From Nocardioides sp. BP30 (GTDB lineage: Bacteria; Actinomycetota; Actinomycetes; Propionibacteriales; Nocardioidaceae): 64,000 nt of DNA. Made by a program: the position numbers and the translations under genes. Location: the NCBI RefSeq assembly GCF_029873215.1, contig NZ_CP123620.1:1-64000 (forward strand), written 5' to 3'. Below the pieces are notes generated by a model. It had not been told where the DNA came from, searched no databases, and saw nothing but the letters and a program-made list of their open reading frames with translations. Below are positions 8,901 through 16,901 of the stretch, one piece after another. Each line of letters begins with the position of its first letter. Position 1 is the first letter of the stretch.

Positions 8901-11900
8901 AGGTCGTCGCTGCGGTCACAGGCGATGGTCCCGGTGGAGCCCACCGCGGGCGTGGTGCAGGTCCAGTCCGAACCGGACGCCGAGACGAACGTCGTACCGG
9001 CCGGGATCGCGTCGCTGACCTCGAGCGCACCCCGGTGCACGGACGGGCCGTCGTTGGCGACGTCGAGGGTGTAGGTCGCGTCGGATCCGGGGACGAGCGC
9101 TCCGGAGAGGCTCTTGACGACCGTCATGTCGGCGGCCGTGGTGACGATGACGTCGCTGGTGTCCTCGTTGTTCCCGAGAGCGGGGTCGTAGGTGCTGTCG
9201 GCGACCGTCGCGGTGTTGCTCAGCTGGGTGTCCTCGGCAGTCGCCGCCTGCACGTGACCGGTCACGGTGATCGCGGGGAACGCGCTCCCCTTCGCCAGGG
9301 TGTCGGCCGTGCTCGTCCGGTGACAGGTGACCGTGCCGGAGGTCGTGGAGCAGGTCCACCCGGTGCCGCCCGCGGAGATCGCCGTCAGCGTCGGGGGCAT
9401 CGGGTCGGTGACGATGAAGGGGCCGACCGCGGTGTCGGGGCCAGCGGTGTTCCTCACCGTCAGCGTCCAGCTGGTGTCCGCCCCCGCCGTGGTGGTGCCG
9501 ACCGCCGCCTTGGCGATCGTCACGTCGGCGGAGTCGACGTGCACCGTCGCGGTGGCGTCCGAGCCGTTGTAGGGATGGCCGTCCTTGTCGGCGGTGCGGC
9601 CGTTCTTGTCCTGGGCCGTGACCGACGCGGTGTTGGTGTGGTTCACCGTGTGACCGACGCCCGGGCTGGACGTCACGCTCGCGCCCGGCGTCGCCGAGTA
9701 GGTGATGACGACGGTGTCACCGCTGGTGGGCAGGTCGGCGAGGTCCGTCCAGGTCAGCGTCTGGCCGCTGATCGAAGGGTCGACCTGGTGAACCGTCCCG
9801 CCGCGCACCGAGATCTGCGCCGAGTGGGCGTCGTAGGTCCAGTTCGCGGGCAGGACGTCGGCAGCGGCGACGTGGTAGGCCTCGCTGCTGCCGTCGCTGG
9901 TGATGGTGAGCTGGAAGGTCTTCGCGGTGCCGATGTAGGCCAGCCCGTTGCCGACCACTGTCTTGGCGATGCTCACGTGCGGCAGTGCCGCCCGGACCGC
10001 CGCCGTGTCCGACGGGCCGTGGTAGACCCGGCCGCCGAGGCTCGCGCAGGTGTCGGGTGCGGTGAAGGCGATCGAGCAGTAGCTCGCGACCGTCGCGGTG
10101 TTGGTGAGCACGGCACTCGGGGTCGGTACGGCGAGGCTCGCGTCGTAGCTGAGCGACACCGAGCCGCTCTTCGCCAGCGAGGCGATGGTCCAGGTGATCG
10201 TCCCGCCACCGGTCGACGGGTCGGCGCCGCTGATGCTGCCGCCGCCGCTGATCGTGCTCGCGTCGACGACGACACCGGTCGGCACGGCGTCGGTGATCGT
10301 CACCTGGTGCGCCGTGGAGGCGTAGGCGGTGTTCGCGTTGCTGACCTCGAGGGTGTAGGTGAACGTCTGCCCCGGGTCCGGCGTGGTGTCGGAGACCGCC
10401 TTGGTGATCGAGACGTCCGGCTCGGTCACGTGGTCGGTCACGGAGGCGGGTGCGGCCGTCGTGTCGGGCGAGGTGCCCACGTCGGTCGGGTCGGCCTTGT
10501 TCGACAGGTCCCAGCCGAGCACGGCGTCGTTGGTCAGCTGGTCGCTGGCCGCCAGCCCGGCCGCGTCCTGGACCGGCACGGTGTAGGTCAGCGCGATCGT
10601 GCGGGCTGAGGGGTCGGCCGTCAGGTCGCCCAGCGACCAGCCGACGACCTGACCCGACCGGGTGAGCGCGCTCGGCGAGACGCTGCAGGCGCTCGCGTCG
10701 GGGTAGGTGCAGGTGCTCGACGTGAGCTGCACCGCCGAGGCGTCGACGCCGTCGGGGAGCGTGTCGACCAGGGTGGCGTCGTAGTAGTTCACCTGCGCCG
10801 GGACGGTGGCGGTCACGGTGAACTCGGCGAGCTGCCCCACCGCGCGCAGCGGCGTGGAGCTCGTCTTGGCCAGGGTGCTGCCGGCGACGGTGACGGAGTC
10901 GTCGACGGTGGCCTGGTAGGCACGCTCGATCGCGGTGACAGGCTCCGTACCGTCCGCCAGGTCGCTGCCGGTGAGCACTGCGGTGTTGTCGTAGCTCTGG
11001 CCGCCGACGGCGGCCGGGTCGACCACGGCGGTGTAGGTCAGCGTCGTGCCGGTGCCGCCGGGGAGCGAGGGGATGTGCCAGCGCAGCAGTCTCGTCCCGC
11101 TCGCGCAGCCGTTGCTGCCGTCACCCGCCGTGACGGGGTCGGTTGTGGTGCCCGCGGGCGTGTCGGTGACGGTGATGGTGGTCAGTCCGGCGGGCACGCA
11201 GTCGACGACGAAGGCGTCGTACAGGGTCGGCCGTCCGGAGGTGTTCGACGCGGTGAGCCGGTAGGTGAGGGTCTGGCCCCCGCTCACCTTGCCGCCGGGG
11301 GTGTGACTCTTCGTCACCGTCGGGTCGGGCTCCACGACGGTGGCGGTGGTCGACGCCTGCTGGCCGGCGAGGTTGGTGCCGCCGGTAGCGGCGCTCTTGC
11401 GGGTGAAGGTGGCGAGATTCTTCAGGGTCACGTCCTGCACGTTGGTCGCCCCGGTGGCGACCCGAGCATGGACCGTGATGGTGAAGACCTGAGCGGACCC
11501 GGTCGCATTCTCGTACGTCGCCGGCAGGCTCAGGGTGACGCCGTCGGCCCCGGCGTCGGCCGAGCTGTTGGTGGCGAGCACGACGCCGCCGGGCAGCGCG
11601 CCGCCGTCGAGGTCGGCGGCGGCGCTCAGCAGCTCGATGCCGCTCGGCATCGGGTCCGCCACCACGCCCTGGTAGACGGTGGTGTGGGCGGGCACGGTCG
11701 CGGTGAGGACGTAGTCGACCTCCTCGCCGATGACGGCCGTCGCATCGGCGTGCGAGCCGTCCTGGTCGATCGCCGTCGTCTGCGTCTTGGTCAGCGCGGT
11801 GTTCTGGACCGTGACGGTGTCGACAACCTGCGCCTGCGGGACGTCGCAGGTGGGCGCAGGGTCCGCTCCGCAGGCGGTGAGCAGCGGGTCGGTGTTGCTC

Positions 11901-14524
11901 GGGTAGTGCGTGATCGGCGTACCGAGGTTGGTGTCGGTCTGGTAGGAGACCACGCCGGTGGTGTTCGGGTAGGCGGTCAGGATCCGCGGGTCGGTGGGGA
12001 CCGTCATCTTGTAGCTGATCTGCGTCGAGTCGCCCGCGGCCAACGGACCGCTCAGCGTCCAGGCGAGGATGCTCGGGTCGGCGCTCGTCCCTGACCCGGA
12101 GCAGCTCGCGGCCGGGGTGTCGGCGCTGATCAGGGAGCAGTCGACGCCGGCCGGCAGCACGTCGCGGACGGCGAGGTCGTGGACCGCGACGTCGTCCTCG
12201 TCGGCTGCCGAGCCGGTGTTGCTGACGGTGATCGTGTAGGGCACGACGTCCCCGCCGACGACGCCGGCGAAACCGGTGTGGGTCTTGCCGATCGCGACGG
12301 GTGGCGTGGCACCGATGGAGAAGTCGACCTGGTCGCGCAGGAAGCCCACCTGGCCGGCCGTGTCGGTCCAGCTGAGCTTCGCCAGGTTGGCGGTGATGTC
12401 GGGCTTCGGCGCGGCGTCGGGCTCGGCGGTGACGATCGCACTGAGCCGCCACTCGAAGACACCGCCCCTGGCGACGAACCGGTCCGGGCTCCCGGCGAGC
12501 GTGTCGCCGATGGTCCAGGTCACGCGACCGCCGGTCACGGTGGGCCCGCCGCCGGCGACGGTGACGTCGTCGTCGCCGGTGGCGACGGCGCTGCCCGGCT
12601 CGTAGGTCACGTACTCCGGCAGGAAGTCGGTGATGGTGGGGTTCTTGGTCGAGTTGCCGCTGGAGAAGTCGGCCCTCACGGTGAAGCACACCCGGTCGCC
12701 GACGCGGAAGCGCAGGGCAGCGTCGTCCTTCGCGGTGGCCGCGTTGGTGGTGTAGTCACCGGATCCGCAGGCGTACGGCGAGGTCTGCTTCATGATCGTC
12801 TTCGTCAGACTCGGCCCCGGCGAGCCGATGCTCGCCTCGGAGGCGTCGCGGACGTCGGCGATGGCCACGCCGCCGCCGTCGGGGGCGTTCACCGTGGCCA
12901 GCGTCGTGGTCGTGCCCACCAGCGAGACGGTGTTGGTGTAGTCGTCCCCGGAGACCGTCGGCGCCTGGTCGTGTCCGCTGTAGCCGGCGCGCATCAGGAC
13001 GTCGTAGGTGATCGTCGTCGTGTCCTGGTGGGCCAGGTCGAACGGCGAGAAGGTGACGGTCCAGGTGTTGTCGGCGTTGTGCACGACGGCGTCGACACCC
13101 GCGTTCGTGGCGGTGAAGTCACCCGCGCCGGTGGCGCAGGCGGCGGGCGTCCCGACGCTGCGCGGGCACATCCCGTCGGGGATCACGTCCGTCACCACGA
13201 CGTCGGTGGCGTCGGCGTACTCGCCGGTCTCCACGTCCAGCCGGTACGTCGCGACGCCGTCCTGGGTGAACACGGTCGGCGTGACGCTCTTCTGGATCGC
13301 CAGGTCCTCGGCGGTCACGGTGACCGAGCTGGTGTCGCTCACGTCGGTAGGGGTGCCGGCCGCGACCGCACCGGTGTAGCCGCCCGCGACCTCGGCGAGG
13401 TTCGTCAGACCGAGCTCACCGTCCTGGGACTGGTCGGCGCTGGCCCGCTCCCGGGTCGAGGGCCCGGTGTTGTTGTCCAGGTTCGCCGCCTGGCCCAGGC
13501 TGCCGGGACTCGGCGTGCCGCCGGCGCCGAAGTCCATCGTGTTCTCGCGCTGCGGGATGCCGGCACGGTAGTGCGTCGTCCAGGTCCCGCTCGCCGCGAG
13601 GTCGCCGATCCTCCAGGTCACCTGGGTGTAGACGCCCGGGGCCAGCCCCTGCGCGTTGCCGGCTGTCAGCTGCACCGTCTCGACGAGGTCGGGCTCGACG
13701 CAGGGCCCTGCGGGCGCCGGGGTGCCGGTCAGCGTGCGACCGCCGTACTCCCGGGCGGTCCCGTTGTCGACGGTCCCGCAACCGAGGAACTCCAGGCCGG
13801 CCGGGAGGTAGTCGACCACCGTGTTCTGCCGGGTGGTCCGGAAGTCGTTGTTGGTGACCTTCAGCGTGTACGTCGCGGTGTCGTCGTGGACGCCCCGCAT
13901 CAGCTCGTGCTCGGGGCTGTCCTCGGACTTGTCGATCCTGACGGCTGTCACGGTGGTCGAGAACGGTGTCGAGGTGGCGGTGTCGGTGTAGGAGGCTGCG
14001 ACCGGATCGCCGGCGCTGTCGAACTTGGGCAGCGTGCGGGGATCGGTCTGGCCGTAGACGTCACCGCTGTCGGTCAGCGTCGCCCCGACCGGGTACCGGT
14101 CAGGGTCCACCGTCACCTTGAACGCGACCGACTGGTCAGCGCCGGCCGGGAGGTCGGAGACGTTGCTCCAGATCAGCACCTGCTGGGTGTCGGGCGCGGT
14201 GCCGATCGTGATGATCTGCGGATCGCCGACGCCGGCGGGCTTCGTCGTCGAGCCGGCCACGTAGCTCACGCCCAGCGGCAGCACGTCGCGGAAGGACAGG
14301 TTGTACTGCCAGCCCGTGCTGGCGCCGTTGTGGGCGGTCAGCGTGTAGCCGATCGGCGCGTCGACCAGCACCCTGCTGTCGCCCGACGCGGACACCGTCA
14401 GGTCCGAGGACGGTGCCGCCGCGACCGGCGAGGCCGGCAGGAAGGCGACGGCTGCCAGCAGCAGCGCGAACGAGACGATCCCATTCCAGGCACGCCGCGG
14501 ACGCGCGTGATGAACCTGTGACAC
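5909..14524 (-). CDS. Giant LPXTG cell-wall protein with about 19 DUF11-like modules
   Basis: A 2871-residue secreted surface protein. The N-terminus has basic residues, a hydrophobic stretch (IVSFALLLAAVAFL) and a likely signal-peptidase site after about residue 38 (PVAAA-PSS). I count about 19 modules of roughly 110-180 residues, each opening with a D-[VL]-[ST]-[IL]-x-K motif and containing TYTLTV-x-N-x-GPS and T-[DV]-x-LP-x-G, typical of the DUF11 beta-sandwich family. The C-terminus is a Ser/Gly-rich spacer, LPNTG, a membrane span and RRRRS, the signal for sortase attachment to peptidoglycan. No sortase gene is in the window. The GTG at 14524 has GAGGGG about 8 nt upstream. Role unknown; adhesion or a cell-surface stalk is a guess. 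Confidence 0.93.
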   Translation of the reverse strand: MSQVHHARPRRAWNGIVSFALLLAAVAFLPASPVAAAPSSDLTVSASGDSRVLVDAPIGYTLTAHNGASTGWQYNLSFRDVLPLGVSYVAGSTTKPAGVGDPQIITIGTAPDTQQVLIWSNVSDLPAGADQSVAFKVTVDPDRYPVGATLTDSGDVYGQTDPRTLPKFDSAGDPVAASYTDTATSTPFSTTVTAVRIDKSEDSPEHELMRGVHDDTATYTLKVTNNDFRTTRQNTVVDYLPAGLEFLGCGTVDNGTAREYGGRTLTGTPAPAGPCVEPDLVETVQLTAGNAQGLAPGVYTQVTWRIGDLAASGTWTTHYRAGIPQRENTMDFGAGGTPSPGSLGQAANLDNNTGPSTRERASADQSQDGELGLTNLAEVAGGYTGAVAAGTPTDVSDTSSVTVTAEDLAIQKSVTPTVFTQDGVATYRLDVETGEYADATDVVVTDVIPDGMCPRSVGTPAACATGAGDFTATNAGVDAVVHNADNTWTVTFSPFDLAHQDTTTITYDVLMRAGYSGHDQAPTVSGDDYTNTVSLVGTTTTLATVNAPDGGGVAIADVRDASEASIGSPGPSLTKTIMKQTSPYACGSGDYTTNAATAKDDAALRFRVGDRVCFTVRADFSSGNSTKNPTITDFLPEYVTYEPGSAVATGDDDVTVAGGGPTVTGGRVTWTIGDTLAGSPDRFVARGGVFEWRLSAIVTAEPDAAPKPDITANLAKLSWTDTAGQVGFLRDQVDFSIGATPPVAIGKTHTGFAGVVGGDVVPYTITVSNTGSAADEDDVAVHDLAVRDVLPAGVDCSLISADTPAASCSGSGTSADPSILAWTLSGPLAAGDSTQISYKMTVPTDPRILTAYPNTTGVVSYQTDTNLGTPITHYPSNTDPLLTACGADPAPTCDVPQAQVVDTVTVQNTALTKTQTTAIDQDGSHADATAVIGEEVDYVLTATVPAHTTVYQGVVADPMPSGIELLSAAADLDGGALPGGVVLATNSSADAGADGVTLSLPATYENATGSAQVFTITVHARVATGATNVQDVTLKNLATFTRKSAATGGTNLAGQQASTTATVVEPDPTVTKSHTPGGKVSGGQTLTYRLTASNTSGRPTLYDAFVVDCVPAGLTTITVTDTPAGTTTDPVTAGDGSNGCASGTRLLRWHIPSLPGGTGTTLTYTAVVDPAAVGGQSYDNTAVLTGSDLADGTEPVTAIERAYQATVDDSVTVAGSTLAKTSSTPLRAVGQLAEFTVTATVPAQVNYYDATLVDTLPDGVDASAVQLTSSTCTYPDASACSVSPSALTRSGQVVGWSLGDLTADPSARTIALTYTVPVQDAAGLAASDQLTNDAVLGWDLSNKADPTDVGTSPDTTAAPASVTDHVTEPDVSITKAVSDTTPDPGQTFTYTLEVSNANTAYASTAHQVTITDAVPTGVVVDASTISGGGSISGADPSTGGGTITWTIASLAKSGSVSLSYDASLAVPTPSAVLTNTATVASYCSIAFTAPDTCASLGGRVYHGPSDTAAVRAALPHVSIAKTVVGNGLAYIGTAKTFQLTITSDGSSEAYHVAAADVLPANWTYDAHSAQISVRGGTVHQVDPSISGQTLTWTDLADLPTSGDTVVITYSATPGASVTSSPGVGHTVNHTNTASVTAQDKNGRTADKDGHPYNGSDATATVHVDSADVTIAKAAVGTTTAGADTSWTLTVRNTAGPDTAVGPFIVTDPMPPTLTAISAGGTGWTCSTTSGTVTCHRTSTADTLAKGSAFPAITVTGHVQAATAEDTQLSNTATVADSTYDPALGNNEDTSDVIVTTAADMTVVKSLSGALVPGSDATYTLDVANDGPSVHRGALEVSDAIPAGTTFVSASGSDWTCTTPAVGSTGTIACDRSDDLPVGSVDQITVVVHVDSARTTDVLNTATVTGDDHGGTTDPDHGNDDSSVTTTPAASADLSIDKSRVDDADFVAGKQPSYLLTVHNEGPSDARAVEVSDTLPSYLSYVGFTSVDGDWSCSASGQDVTCDLADPLAASPGAHAGDVAVRIQVEVATDHRGDIANTAAVDSSTPDPVTANNSDTDDLGVGDVNADLSIAKSHPSGDVVAGEDVTYTLTVTNHGPSAHNSADGDVTVTDTLPDGLTCVSVSGAGSCAADDASATYVYGHDLAVGDSFTVTVVARVDPSAGPATLVNTASVSGPEDQNPTNDSTTDPTPVVDSAEIDLTKTVTGADPVRAGGTTTFKVTAHNSGTSDADDVTITDALPAGMTIVDLDGTGWTCDTTTLACTLATLPAGASRSVTVEVRVNSGVADGTTLTNHASVTTTTDGDDPADDTAKADVDVVAEADLALVKKHVGADDVVAGTDTSYTLDVRNLGPSDAQGPITVTDTLPDGTSYLSADGGWACSAAGQVVTCTLAGPLVSGTAATTLTMLVHVDADLDANAAATNSASVSSSTTDPDLSDNDDDATVSISRGADVSIVKSHTGTGEIGGAVTFTLAVHNAGPSTARAVVVSDPLPAGLTFVSADGGPDWTCTYDDGDRTLGCDLAGPLAADTDAAPIAVTATVDATAYPGVTNVASVTTQTPDGDPEDNTSADTLEVDPRADLSLVKTHTGPLVVGEETHYTLTVHNAGPTDAPDTVTVTDPLPAGLTYVAATGPGWSCKAVAGAMVCQRAGLDDGATSAIDLVVTVGPKAYPSLTNVATVSSRSADLRVSNNASDDPAHVTPTVDLVVKKKVAFQHGSSVGWDIAVTNAGPSATVAAATVVDKLPSALHYVSAHGPGWDCGVVGQRITCTRTSPLASGAASTVRVVTTLDAKPGAVIHNVATVSGGGGSASDSSRPGSDGSGGSTSSAKVTAPSQSASTASGSGGLPNTGGPLWWLAPLGALLVLAGALLLRRRRS

Positions 14525-14569
14525 GAGTGCAACCCCTCACGACGAACCGGCGCAGACGCACGCCGACCC

Positions 14570-14597
14570 CGCATAGTTGCAGTGCTTGACGGTTCAA
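14570..14597 (-). promoter_or_regulatory. Possible promoter of the surface-protein gene
   Basis: On the minus strand TTGAAC (14597-14592) and TATGCG (14575-14570) are separated by 16 bp, about 45 bp before the GTG. The -10 match is imperfect. The stretch is notably less GC-rich than its surroundings. Confidence 0.3.
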
Positions 14598-14667
14598 GTA
14601 CGGGAAACGGCGAAATCCCCGCCGTGTGCTGGCGCACACCCACGGGCGCGCGCCGAGGAGCCGGCGC

Positions 14668-15210
14668 TCAGACGAGCAGGCCGTCCGCGAGCACCTCGAG
14701 CATCGGCCGGACGGCGTCGGCGTCGAGGTCGGCGTTGTCGGCCACGGTGGCCACGCCGCCGATCAGGCGGGCCATCTGCAGCGGCTCGACGCTGGTGCGC
14801 AGCGCGCCGCCGAGGTGCTCGATCACCCGGCCGTTGGCGTTGGCCAGCACCTGGCACTTGGTCAGGATCGGCGAGTCCGGGTCCCCCAGGGCCGAGGTCA
14901 GCTTGGCCGGGTTGCCCTTGTAGGAGCTGATCAGGCCGACGTAGGTCTCGAACCAGCCGAGCAGGACCTCCCGCGGCGAGCCCTCGCGGACCAGCGCCTT
15001 GTCGGTGGCCACCTCGACGCTGTCGACCCAGGCCTGCATGACCGCGTCGAGGAGCGCGTCGCGCGTCGGGAAGTGCCGGTAGAGCGTGCCGGCGCCGACG
15101 CCGGCCCTCTTCGCGATCTCGTCGAGCGGGGCGTCGTACCCCTTCTCGCGGAAGACCTGCCGCGCCACTTCCACGATCTTGTCGTAGTTGCGCTGAGCGT
15201 CTGCTCGCAC
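14668..15210 (-). CDS. TetR-family transcriptional regulator
   Basis: A 180-residue TetR-type repressor. The N-terminal HTH is clear: YDKIVEVARQVFREKGYDAPLDEIAKRAGVGAGTLYRHFPTRDALL is the classic TetR fold spread over residues 9-54. The C-terminal half is an all-helical ligand and dimer domain. The GTG at 15210 was chosen because AGGAGG lies about 8 nt upstream; the open frame continues upstream but has no such site. It is divergent from a DHA2-type MFS exporter, and the gap holds two palindromes, so it probably represses the exporter until a drug-like ligand binds. Confidence 0.92.
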   Translation of the reverse strand: MRADAQRNYDKIVEVARQVFREKGYDAPLDEIAKRAGVGAGTLYRHFPTRDALLDAVMQAWVDSVEVATDKALVREGSPREVLLGWFETYVGLISSYKGNPAKLTSALGDPDSPILTKCQVLANANGRVIEHLGGALRTSVEPLQMARLIGGVATVADNADLDADAVRPMLEVLADGLLV

Positions 15211-15251
15211 GGCCTTCCTCCTCTGATCCGGGGTCGCACGACGATAACCCC

Positions 15252-15280
15252 TTGCTAAGCGGAGACATTCTCCGTATCGT
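15252..15280 (+). promoter_or_regulatory. Promoter of the DHA2-type MFS gene
   Basis: TTGCTA (15252-15257) and TATCGT (15275-15280) are spaced 17 bp. The spacer contains the perfect palindrome at 15260-15274, so a bound TetR dimer would block RNA polymerase. Confidence 0.55.
15260..15274. promoter_or_regulatory. TetR-type operator O1
   Basis: CGGAGA-CAT-TCTCCG is a perfect 6+3+6 palindrome lying between the -35 and -10 boxes of the exporter gene. Confidence 0.6.
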
Positions 15281-15290
15281 TGAACACGAA

Positions 15291-15307
15291 CCGGAGGAAC
15301 TCTCCGG
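15291..15307. promoter_or_regulatory. TetR-type operator O2
   Basis: CCGGAG (15291-15296) and CTCCGG (15302-15307) form a second palindrome sharing the CGGAG/CTCCG half-site with O1, 32 bp further on (centre to centre), inside the exporter's 5' leader. Confidence 0.5.
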
Positions 15308-15354
15308 GTCAACTGTACCTCGGCCTCTCCGGCCAGAACAGGAGAAACCCACCC

Positions 15355-16797
15355 ATGACCTCGACCGTACTGCCGCGCGCCCACAAGGCGCCCCTGCCCA
15401 GCGACCTCCCGCCGAACGCCGGACGCGCCGCCGCGGGCATCTTCATCGTCCTGATCGCCCAGCTGATGCTGGTCCTCGACGCCACCGTGGTGAACGTGGC
15501 CCTGCCGCACATCTCGACCGACCTCTCCTTCAGCCCGGCCGGGCTGTCGTGGGTGCTGAACGGCTACACGCTGGCCTTCGGCGGCCTGCTGCTGCTCGGC
15601 GGCCGCCTCGGCGACGTCTTCGGCCGCCTCCGGGTCTTCTGGCTGGGCCTGGCCGTCTTCACGCTGTTCTCGCTCGTCGGCGGCCTGGCCCAGTCCGCCG
15701 AGATGCTGGTCGTCAGCCGCGCCCTCCAGGGCGTGGGCGCCGCCATCGCTGCACCCTCGGTGCTCGCCCTGTTGACCACCAGCGCACCCGACGAGGCGGC
15801 CCGCAATCGGGCGCTCGGCCTCTTCACCGCCGTCTCGTCGGGCGGGGGCGCCCTCGGCCTCATCCTCGGCGGCATCCTCACCGACCTGATCTCCTGGCGC
15901 TGGACGCTGTTCATCAACGTCCCGATCGGGTTGTTCGTCCTGCTGACAGTGCGCCGCTTCGTCACCGAGACGCCGCGCCGCCCGGGTCGCTTCGACATCG
16001 TCGGCGCCATCGCCGCCACCGGCGGCGCGGTCTCGGTGGTGTGGGGCCTGATCGGCGCCCCGGACCACGGCTGGGGCTCCGTGCGCACGATCGGAGCACT
16101 CGCCCTGGGCGTCGTGCTCATCGCCATCCTGGCGGTGACCGAGCGTCGCGTCGCCCACCCGCTGCTTCGCCCGAGCCTGCTGCGCAGCCACCGGCGGGTC
16201 GCCTCGTTGGCGATCATGGCCACCTTCTACGGCGGGATGATGGCGATGTTCTTCCTGATGGTGCAGTTCCTCGAGGACGACCTCGGGTTCTCACCGCTGA
16301 CGACCGGACTGGCCTTCCTGCCCATGCCCGCGAGCATCTTCACGCTCTCCCGCATCACGCCTCGCCTGGTCGCCCGCTTCGGGCAGCTCCCCCTCATCCT
16401 GGTCGGGACGACCGGCATGACGCTCGGCTTCCTCCGGCTCGCCGAGCTCGGCTCCGGCGCCGGCTACGTGGACGTCTTCCCCTCGCTGCTCACCCTGGGC
16501 ATCTCGGCGGGCCTGACGTTCATGCCGATCACCTCACTGGTGCTGCTCGGCGTCGAGCCCGAGCACGCCGGGTCGGCCTCGGGCCTGCTCCAGACCATGC
16601 AGCAGCTCGGCGGCTCGGTCGGCCTCGCGGTGATCGCCTCGGTGTACGCCGCCAACGCCGTACCCGGCGACTTCCTGCACGGCGCGCGCTACGGCTTCGG
16701 CGCCTCCGCGATCCTGGCCGGCCTCGCGCTGGTCAGCGCGCTGACCCTGGCCGCGCGGCTGATCCCGCGTCGGTCGCCGCGGGTGGCGCTCGACTGA
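15355..16797 (+). CDS. MFS drug exporter, DHA2 (EmrB/QacA) type
   Basis: A 480-residue membrane protein with about 14 hydrophobic segments. Family motifs are visible: LMLVLDATVVNVALPHI at the first TM (motif D1, LDxTxVNVALP), GGRLGDVFGRLRVF in loop 2-3 (motif A) and the antiporter motif around GGGALGLILGGILTD in TM5. ATG 15355 is chosen over an in-frame ATG 25 codons upstream because AGGAG lies about 11 nt before it. DHA2 proteins exchange protons for lipophilic drugs or dyes. It is divergent from a TetR-type gene with operators in its promoter, so inducible efflux is likely. Confidence 0.92.
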   Translation: MTSTVLPRAHKAPLPSDLPPNAGRAAAGIFIVLIAQLMLVLDATVVNVALPHISTDLSFSPAGLSWVLNGYTLAFGGLLLLGGRLGDVFGRLRVFWLGLAVFTLFSLVGGLAQSAEMLVVSRALQGVGAAIAAPSVLALLTTSAPDEAARNRALGLFTAVSSGGGALGLILGGILTDLISWRWTLFINVPIGLFVLLTVRRFVTETPRRPGRFDIVGAIAATGGAVSVVWGLIGAPDHGWGSVRTIGALALGVVLIAILAVTERRVAHPLLRPSLLRSHRRVASLAIMATFYGGMMAMFFLMVQFLEDDLGFSPLTTGLAFLPMPASIFTLSRITPRLVARFGQLPLILVGTTGMTLGFLRLAELGSGAGYVDVFPSLLTLGISAGLTFMPITSLVLLGVEPEHAGSASGLLQTMQQLGGSVGLAVIASVYAANAVPGDFLHGARYGFGASAILAGLALVSALTLAARLIPRRSPRVALD

Positions 16798-16832
16798 CCC
16801 GATCGAGCGTTTCCGCAGGTCAGAGGCCCGTT

Positions 16833-16850
16833 AATTACATCGCTGTAGTT
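16833..16850. promoter_or_regulatory. AT-rich palindrome upstream of the DUF1906 gene
   Basis: AATTACA (16833-16839) and TGTAGTT (16844-16850) form a 7-bp near-perfect inverted repeat around TCGC (one mismatch). The central CG recalls LacI-type operators. It lies 15 bp before the proposed -35 box; the cognate regulator is unknown. Confidence 0.35.
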
Positions 16851-16864
16851 TGAAGAGAGGCCTG

Positions 16865-16892
16865 TTGCTGGTGTGACTGGAGTGCTTAAAGT
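16865..16892 (+). promoter_or_regulatory. Promoter of the DUF1906 gene
   Basis: TTGCTG (16865-16870) and TAAAGT (16887-16892) are spaced 16 bp, with the -10 box 9 nt before ATG 16902. The transcript would have a very short or no leader. Confidence 0.45.
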
Positions 16893-16901
16893 GCTCACGC
16901 C

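Noticed and set aside
5810..10609. A 1599-residue plus-strand open frame opposite the giant DUF11 gene
   Set aside because: It is an Arg/Val/Gly-rich shadow of the repeat protein on the other strand, with no family motifs; the minus-strand frame has signal peptide, modules and LPXTG.
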